From Betaproteobacteria bacterium (lineage in GTDB: Bacteria; Pseudomonadota; Gammaproteobacteria; Burkholderiales; Usitatibacteraceae), in NCBI GenBank assembly GCA_012274175.1, contig JAAOZZ010000468.1:1-9769 (forward strand): a stretch of DNA of 9,769 nucleotides, written 5' to 3'. The notes under the pieces are model-generated. The model made no database searches and was not told where the DNA came from. It saw only the letters and a program-made list of their open reading frames with translations. This document shows, in pieces, positions 6,474 through 9,769 of this stretch. Every line of letters starts with the position of its first letter. Within the stretch, counting starts at the first letter, position 1. A program made the translations under genes and the position numbers.

Positions 6474-7541
6474 ATGACCCACTACCGCACCGACGACGTC
6501 CGTATCGAGCAGGGAGACGAGCTGCTCGCCCCCATGCAGGTGATGCGCGAGCTGGCCGCGGGCGAGAGGTGCGAGCGCACGACCTTCGAGGGCCGCAGGG
6601 CCGTGCACGACATCCTGCGCGGCGCCGACGACCGGCTGCTGGTGGTGGTGGGGCCGTGCTCGATCCACGACTACGCCGCGGCCGTCGATTACGCGAAGCG
6701 CCTCGCCGGGGAGCGGGAACGCCTGCGCGCCGAGCTCGCGATCGTGATGCGCGTGTACTTCGAGAAGCCGCGCACCACCGTGGGCTGGAAGGGATTCATC
6801 AACGATCCCCACCTGAACGAGACCTTCGACATGAACGAGGGCATCCGGCTCGCGAGGAAGCTGCTGCTCGAGGTGAACGAGGCGGGCGTGCCTTGCGCGA
6901 CCGAGTTCCTCGACCTCATCTCCCCGCAGTACATCGCGGACCTGATCGCATGGGGCGCCATCGGGGCGCGGACCACCGAGTCCCAGTCCCACCGCCAGCT
7001 CGCCTCGGGCCTTTCGTGCCCGGTGGGATTCAAGAACGGCACCGACGGCAACATCCGCATCGCGGTGGACGCGATCAAGGCCGCCAACTCGCGCCACCAT
7101 TTCATCTCGGTCACGAAGTCGGGCCACGTCGCGGTGTTCAAGACCGCCGGCAACGAGGACTGCCACGTGATCCTGCGCGGGGGCAAGGCGCCCAACTACG
7201 ACGCGGCGAGCGTGGATGCCGCGTGCAGGGAGCTCGCGGGCGCGGGCCTGGCCCAGCACGTCATGGTCGACCTCTCCCACGCCAATTCGGCCAAGCAGTA
7301 CCGCAAGCAGCTCGAAGTGGGCGCCGACGTGGCGGCGCAGCTCGCCGCGGGCGAGCGGCGCATCATCGGAGTGATGGTCGAAAGCCATATCCATCCCGGG
7401 CGCCAGGACCTGCTGTCGGGCAAGCCGCTCGCCTACGGCATATCGATCACCGACGCGTGCCTCGGATGGGAAGAGACCGTCCCGTTGCTCGACACGCTCG
7501 CCGAGGCGGTGCGCAAGCGCCGAGTGGCACTGGAGGAATGA
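6474..7541 (+). CDS. aroG: DAHP synthase, class I-alpha (AroG type), copy 1
   Basis: 3-Deoxy-7-phosphoheptulonate synthase condenses PEP with erythrose 4-phosphate, the committed step of the cytoplasmic shikimate pathway. The 355 residues align almost without gaps to E. coli AroG (350), numbering shifted by +1. Metal ligands are Cys62 (GPCSIHD), His269 (DLSHAN), Glu303 (VESH) and Asp327 (ITDA). KPRTTVGWKG (98-107) binds substrate. Feedback-site positions known from E. coli AroG are kept: Asp147, Pro151, Ser181 (E. coli Ser180, associated with Phe rather than Tyr sensing) and Phe210. E. coli Val221 is Phe222. The start matches the E. coli N-terminus in length, but the ATG sits 7 bases after the terminator U-tract and has no proper Shine-Dalgarno. 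First gene of the attenuated operon. Phe sensitivity is inferred. Confidence 0.96.
   Translation: MTHYRTDDVRIEQGDELLAPMQVMRELAAGERCERTTFEGRRAVHDILRGADDRLLVVVGPCSIHDYAAAVDYAKRLAGERERLRAELAIVMRVYFEKPRTTVGWKGFINDPHLNETFDMNEGIRLARKLLLEVNEAGVPCATEFLDLISPQYIADLIAWGAIGARTTESQSHRQLASGLSCPVGFKNGTDGNIRIAVDAIKAANSRHHFISVTKSGHVAVFKTAGNEDCHVILRGGKAPNYDAASVDAACRELAGAGLAQHVMVDLSHANSAKQYRKQLEVGADVAAQLAAGERRIIGVMVESHIHPGRQDLLSGKPLAYGISITDACLGWEETVPLLDTLAEAVRKRRVALEE
7149..7177 (+). repeat. 29-base identical segment shared by the tandem aroG genes (copy A)
   Basis: Identical to 8288-8316. It codes for the GNEDCHVILR region in both enzymes and is the longest exact match I found between the two genes. It reflects duplication and constraint, and is a possible recombination point. 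Confidence 0.85.
7532..7536 (+). promoter_or_regulatory. Ribosome binding site that selects the start of the second aroG-like gene
   Basis: GGAGG inside the last codons of the first aroG lies 7 bases before ATG 7544, ideal spacing, but only 1 base before ATG 7538. It therefore favours 7544 over the longer form overlapping the upstream stop. Confidence 0.75.
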
Positions 7542-7543
7542 CC

Positions 7544-8680
7544 ATGGGGAAAGAGATGAAGACGCGACCGGAGAACGACACGAAGCCCGCGCCGGGAGCC
7601 TCCGGTGCGCTGAGCGTGGTGGGCCGCACCGACGACCTGCGCATCGCCGCGGTGCGCGCCCTCATCGCGCCGCAGCTGCTGCTCGAGGAGCTGCCCGTGG
7701 ACGCGGCCGCCCTCGCGACGGTGACCAACGCGCGCCAGGCGGTGCATCGCGTGCTGCACGGTGCCGACGATCGCCTGCTCGCCATCGTGGGCCCCTGCTC
7801 GATCCACGACTCGAAGGCGGCGCTCGAGTACGCGGGCAGGCTCGCGGAGGCGGCCCGGCGCCATGCCCACGACCTGCTCGTCGTGATGCGGGTGTATTTC
7901 GAGAAGCCGCGCACGACGGTCGGCTGGAAGGGCTACATCAACGACCCGCGGCTCGACGGCAGCTTCGCGATCAACGAGGGCTTGCGCCTGGCGCGGAAGC
8001 TGCTGCTCGACATCAACCGCATGGGCCTGCCCTGCGCCACCGAGTTCCTCGACCTGCTCTCGCCCCAGTACATCTCCGACCTGATCGCGTGGGGCGCCAT
8101 CGGAGCCCGCACCACCGAGTCCCAGACGCACCGCCAGCTCGCCTCGGGCCTGTCCTGCCCCGTCGGGTTCAAGAACGGCACCGACGGCTCGATCAAGGTC
8201 GCGGTGGACGCCCTGCGCGCGGCCGCCGCGCCCCATGCGTTCATGGGCATGACCAAGACCGGGCAGGCGGCGATCTTCGAGACCGTGGGCAACGAGGACT
8301 GCCACGTGATCCTGCGTGGGGGCAAGACGCCCAACTACGATGGGGCGAGCGTGGACGCGGCCGCCAAGGAGCTCGCCGCGGCCGGCCTCGCCCCGCACCT
8401 CATGGTCGATTTTTCCCACGCCAACGCGTCGCGGCAATTCCGCAGGCAGCTCGACGTGGGGGCCGACGTGGCCGCGCAGCTCGCGCGCGGCGACGAGCGC
8501 ATCGTGGGCGTGATGGTGGAAAGCCACCTGAATCCCGGGCGCCAGGACCTCGTGGCGGGCGCGCCCCTCGCGTACGGCGTGTCCATCACCGATCCGTGCC
8601 TGGGATGGGACGACTCCGCGCAGCTGCTCGAGACCCTCGCGCAGGCCGTTCGCGGGCGCCGCCTCTCCCAGGCCGAGTGA
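7544..8680 (+). CDS. DAHP synthase, class I-alpha (AroG type), copy 2
   Basis: Tandem paralogue of the preceding gene, with the same reaction. From ATG 7544 it has 378 residues. Metal ligands are Cys85 (GPCSIHD), His292 (DFSHAN), Glu326 (VESH) and Asp350 (ITDP). KPRTTVGWKG is at 121-130 and the regulatory Ser is Ser204 (SGLSCPVGFK). The barrel is very similar to copy 1, while residues 1-110 differ much more and carry about 23 extra residues before the shared DD(V/L)RI. In this family the N-terminal segment takes part in dimer contacts and in the allosteric site of the neighbouring subunit, so feedback behaviour may differ. Alternative starts are ATG 7538 (overlaps the previous stop, Shine-Dalgarno too close) and ATG 7556. 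Copy 1's stop is 2 bases upstream, so translation is probably coupled. Whether it is the counterpart of E. coli AroF, AroG or AroH cannot be decided by eye. Confidence 0.94.
   Translation: MGKEMKTRPENDTKPAPGASGALSVVGRTDDLRIAAVRALIAPQLLLEELPVDAAALATVTNARQAVHRVLHGADDRLLAIVGPCSIHDSKAALEYAGRLAEAARRHAHDLLVVMRVYFEKPRTTVGWKGYINDPRLDGSFAINEGLRLARKLLLDINRMGLPCATEFLDLLSPQYISDLIAWGAIGARTTESQTHRQLASGLSCPVGFKNGTDGSIKVAVDALRAAAAPHAFMGMTKTGQAAIFETVGNEDCHVILRGGKTPNYDGASVDAAAKELAAAGLAPHLMVDFSHANASRQFRRQLDVGADVAAQLARGDERIVGVMVESHLNPGRQDLVAGAPLAYGVSITDPCLGWDDSAQLLETLAQAVRGRRLSQAE
8288..8316 (+). repeat. 29-base identical segment shared by the tandem aroG genes (copy B)
   Basis: Identical to 7149-7177, offset 1139 bases, in the same codon phase of the second gene. 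Confidence 0.85.
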
Positions 8681-8702
8681 TCCGCGCCTCCAACCCGCTC
8701 CC

Positions 8703-9617
8703 ATGTCCAAGAACGAATTCCGCATCCTCGGCCGCCACGAGGGCAACCAGGATTCGATCCGCTTCACCTATCGCGGCGTCGCCTTCGACCAGGATTGCTT
8801 CCACGTGGTCGCGGGGCTGAACGCGGTCGACACGCGCGAGTACGTGGAGCAGACCTTCCGCGCGCTGCAGGCCGCGGGACAGCTCTGCGCGCGCATGGGC
8901 GCGTACAAGCCGCGCACGAGCCCCTATTCCTTCCAGGGCTACGGCAAGCAATGCCTGCCCTACGTCTTCGAGCTGGCGGGCAAGTACGGCGTGCGCGTGA
9001 TCTCCATGGAAGTCACCCGCGACGAGCACGTGGACGAGATCCGCGCGGCCCTCCGGCAGACGGGGGATGCGACCGGGGTGATGCTGCAGATCGGCACTCG
9101 CAACACCCAGAACTTCGAGCTCCTGAAGACCGTCGGCAGCCAGCGGGATTTCCCGATCATGCTCAAGCGCGGCTTCGGCATCACGCTGCACGAATCGCTG
9201 CTCGCCGCCGAATACATCGCCAGCGCCGGCAACCGCGACATCGTCTTCTGCCTGCGCGGCATGAAGACCAACTTCGGCGACCCGCACCGCAACCTCGTGG
9301 ACTTCGCGCACGTGCCGGTGGTCAAGCGCCTCACGCGCATGCCGGTGTGCGTCGACCCTTCCCATTCCGTGGGGTTGCGCGCGAACGCTCCCGACGGGCT
9401 GCAGGACATCTTCCACGTGGCCGCCCAGGGCATCGTCGCCGGGGCGAACCTGGTGCTCACCGACATCCACCCCGAGCCGCGCAAGGCGCTGGTGGATGCG
9501 GGCCAGGCGCTCACGCTCGAGGAGCTGCCGGGCTTCCTCGAGGATTGCGCCATCGCGCGCGAGGCCTACGAGAAGCGTCGCGCGAGGGCGGCCGCGATGC
9601 AGCCGCCGGCGGGTTGA
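8703..9617 (+). CDS. DAHP synthase homologue of the I-beta / KDO8P-synthase-like type, altered metal site
   Basis: Recognisable as a core (beta/alpha)8 barrel of the DAHPS I-beta group. It has KPRTSPYSFQG (69-79, erythrose-4-phosphate binding), QIGTRNTQNFELLK (129-142), MLKRGF (153-158), CLRGMKTNF (183-191) and VDPSHSVG (217-224, with His221). It is a different subfamily from the two AroG-type genes before it. At 304 residues it lacks the N-terminal ferredoxin-like, ACT or chorismate mutase domains that regulate some I-beta enzymes. The usual AGPCSVES motif reads AGLNAVDT (37-44): the metal-binding Cys is Asn40. The usual Glu ligand is Asp254 (TDIHPEP); Asp265 remains. Cys to Asn at this place marks metal-independent KDO8P synthases. 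So this is either a metal-independent DAHP synthase, an enzyme with a shifted substrate, or a non-catalytic paralogue. It starts 22 bases after the previous stop without a clear Shine-Dalgarno; no terminator lies between. Confidence 0.88.
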   Translation: MSKNEFRILGRHEGNQDSIRFTYRGVAFDQDCFHVVAGLNAVDTREYVEQTFRALQAAGQLCARMGAYKPRTSPYSFQGYGKQCLPYVFELAGKYGVRVISMEVTRDEHVDEIRAALRQTGDATGVMLQIGTRNTQNFELLKTVGSQRDFPIMLKRGFGITLHESLLAAEYIASAGNRDIVFCLRGMKTNFGDPHRNLVDFAHVPVVKRLTRMPVCVDPSHSVGLRANAPDGLQDIFHVAAQGIVAGANLVLTDIHPEPRKALVDAGQALTLEELPGFLEDCAIAREAYEKRRARAAAMQPPAG

Positions 9618-9769
9618 GCCCTTCGCTCGTCCTGGGGCTCGCCCTGCTGGCCGCCGCGCCGGCGTCGGGTGCGGCGATCGCCGTGCGCGACGACCTGGGG
9701 CGCACGGTGAGCCTGCCGGCGCCCGCGCGGCGCGTGGTGACCCTCGCCCCATTCCTCACCGAGCTCGCG
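9614..9769 (+). CDS. ABC transporter periplasmic binding protein, BtuF-like (3' end outside window)
   Basis: 52 codons are visible from TTG 9614, which overlaps the upstream stop as TTGA. The N-terminus SLVLGLALLAAAPASGAA is a clear secretion signal with likely cleavage near the ASGA/AA segment. The mature start VRDDLGRTVSLPAP, then RRVVTLAPFLTELA, is the standard opening of helical-backbone metal/cobalamin/haem/siderophore binding proteins (Peripla_BP_2 family, BtuF-like). No ATG precedes the signal sequence in frame nearby, so the TTG start is the best guess, though without a strong Shine-Dalgarno. The ligand cannot be told from this fragment. Overlap with the aro gene suggests shared transcription, but the functional link is unclear. 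Confidence 0.75.
   Translation, partial: MSPSLVLGLALLAAAPASGAAIAVRDDLGRTVSLPAPARRVVTLAPFLTELA

Noticed and set aside
6404..8680. A single 758-codon open frame from TTG 6404 that runs through the first aroG out of frame and into the second.
   Set aside because: Its first half is Arg/Gly/Ala-rich shadow translation of the first aroG, which is itself fully conserved in its own frame. Only the part from 7544 matches a protein family, and GGAGG marks that start. It is not a fusion or frameshift.
6474..8680. Tandem aroG genes as an assembly duplication.
   Set aside because: The two copies differ throughout at third codon positions and in the N-terminal third of the protein, so this is an old, real duplication.
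7433..9752. Large minus-strand open frames opposite the second aroG-like gene and the third DAHP synthase gene.
   Set aside because: Same explanation: stop-poor antisense of high-GC genes, with composition unlike real proteins.

Overview
The window reads as a high-GC betaproteobacterial chromosome. The evidence is a strongly G/C-ending codon pattern, tight same-strand gene packing, and a gene order (yhdP, nitrilase-family hydrolase, tldD, then DAHP synthase) that I associate with Betaproteobacteria. This placement rests on recalled synteny and protein family resemblance; no search was run. All genes are on the + strand. I see no tRNA, rRNA, CRISPR array, insertion sequence or phage gene. No gap between genes exceeds 190 bases.

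Left part (2-6286), envelope and protein-care genes: the 3' part of yhdP (an AsmA-like protein that bridges inner and outer membrane; its start lies outside the window), a carbon-nitrogen hydrolase of the NIT1 type that overlaps yhdP by ATGA, tldD (the catalytic metalloprotease subunit of TldD/E), and msrB, a methionine-R-sulfoxide reductase with a Tat-like export signal. The first three probably form one transcript.

Middle (6287-6473), a compact attenuator: it holds an extended -10 promoter, a 20-codon leader peptide whose core is Phe-Tyr-Cys-Trp-Tyr-Phe, an antiterminator segment over the last leader codons, and a perfect 8-bp terminator hairpin with a run of seven T that ends 7 bases before the first aro gene. 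It can be read directly as ribosome-mediated attenuation responding to charged tRNAs of all three aromatic amino acids. The leader ORF starts about where transcription should start and has no Shine-Dalgarno, so it may be leaderless.

Right part (6474-9769), the operon behind the attenuator: two tandem class I-alpha (AroG-type) DAHP synthases followed by a third DAHP synthase homologue of the distinct I-beta/KDO8P-synthase-like type. All three would feed the first step of the shikimate pathway (PEP + erythrose 4-phosphate). The third enzyme keeps the erythrose-4-phosphate motif KPRTSP, but the metal-binding Cys of its GPCS motif is Asn. This is the change that marks metal-independent KDO8P synthases, and its usual Glu metal ligand is Asp. 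It is the most unusual protein in the window. The last gene, cut by the window end, begins as a secreted helical-backbone ABC-transporter binding protein (BtuF-like) and overlaps the third aro gene by TTGA.
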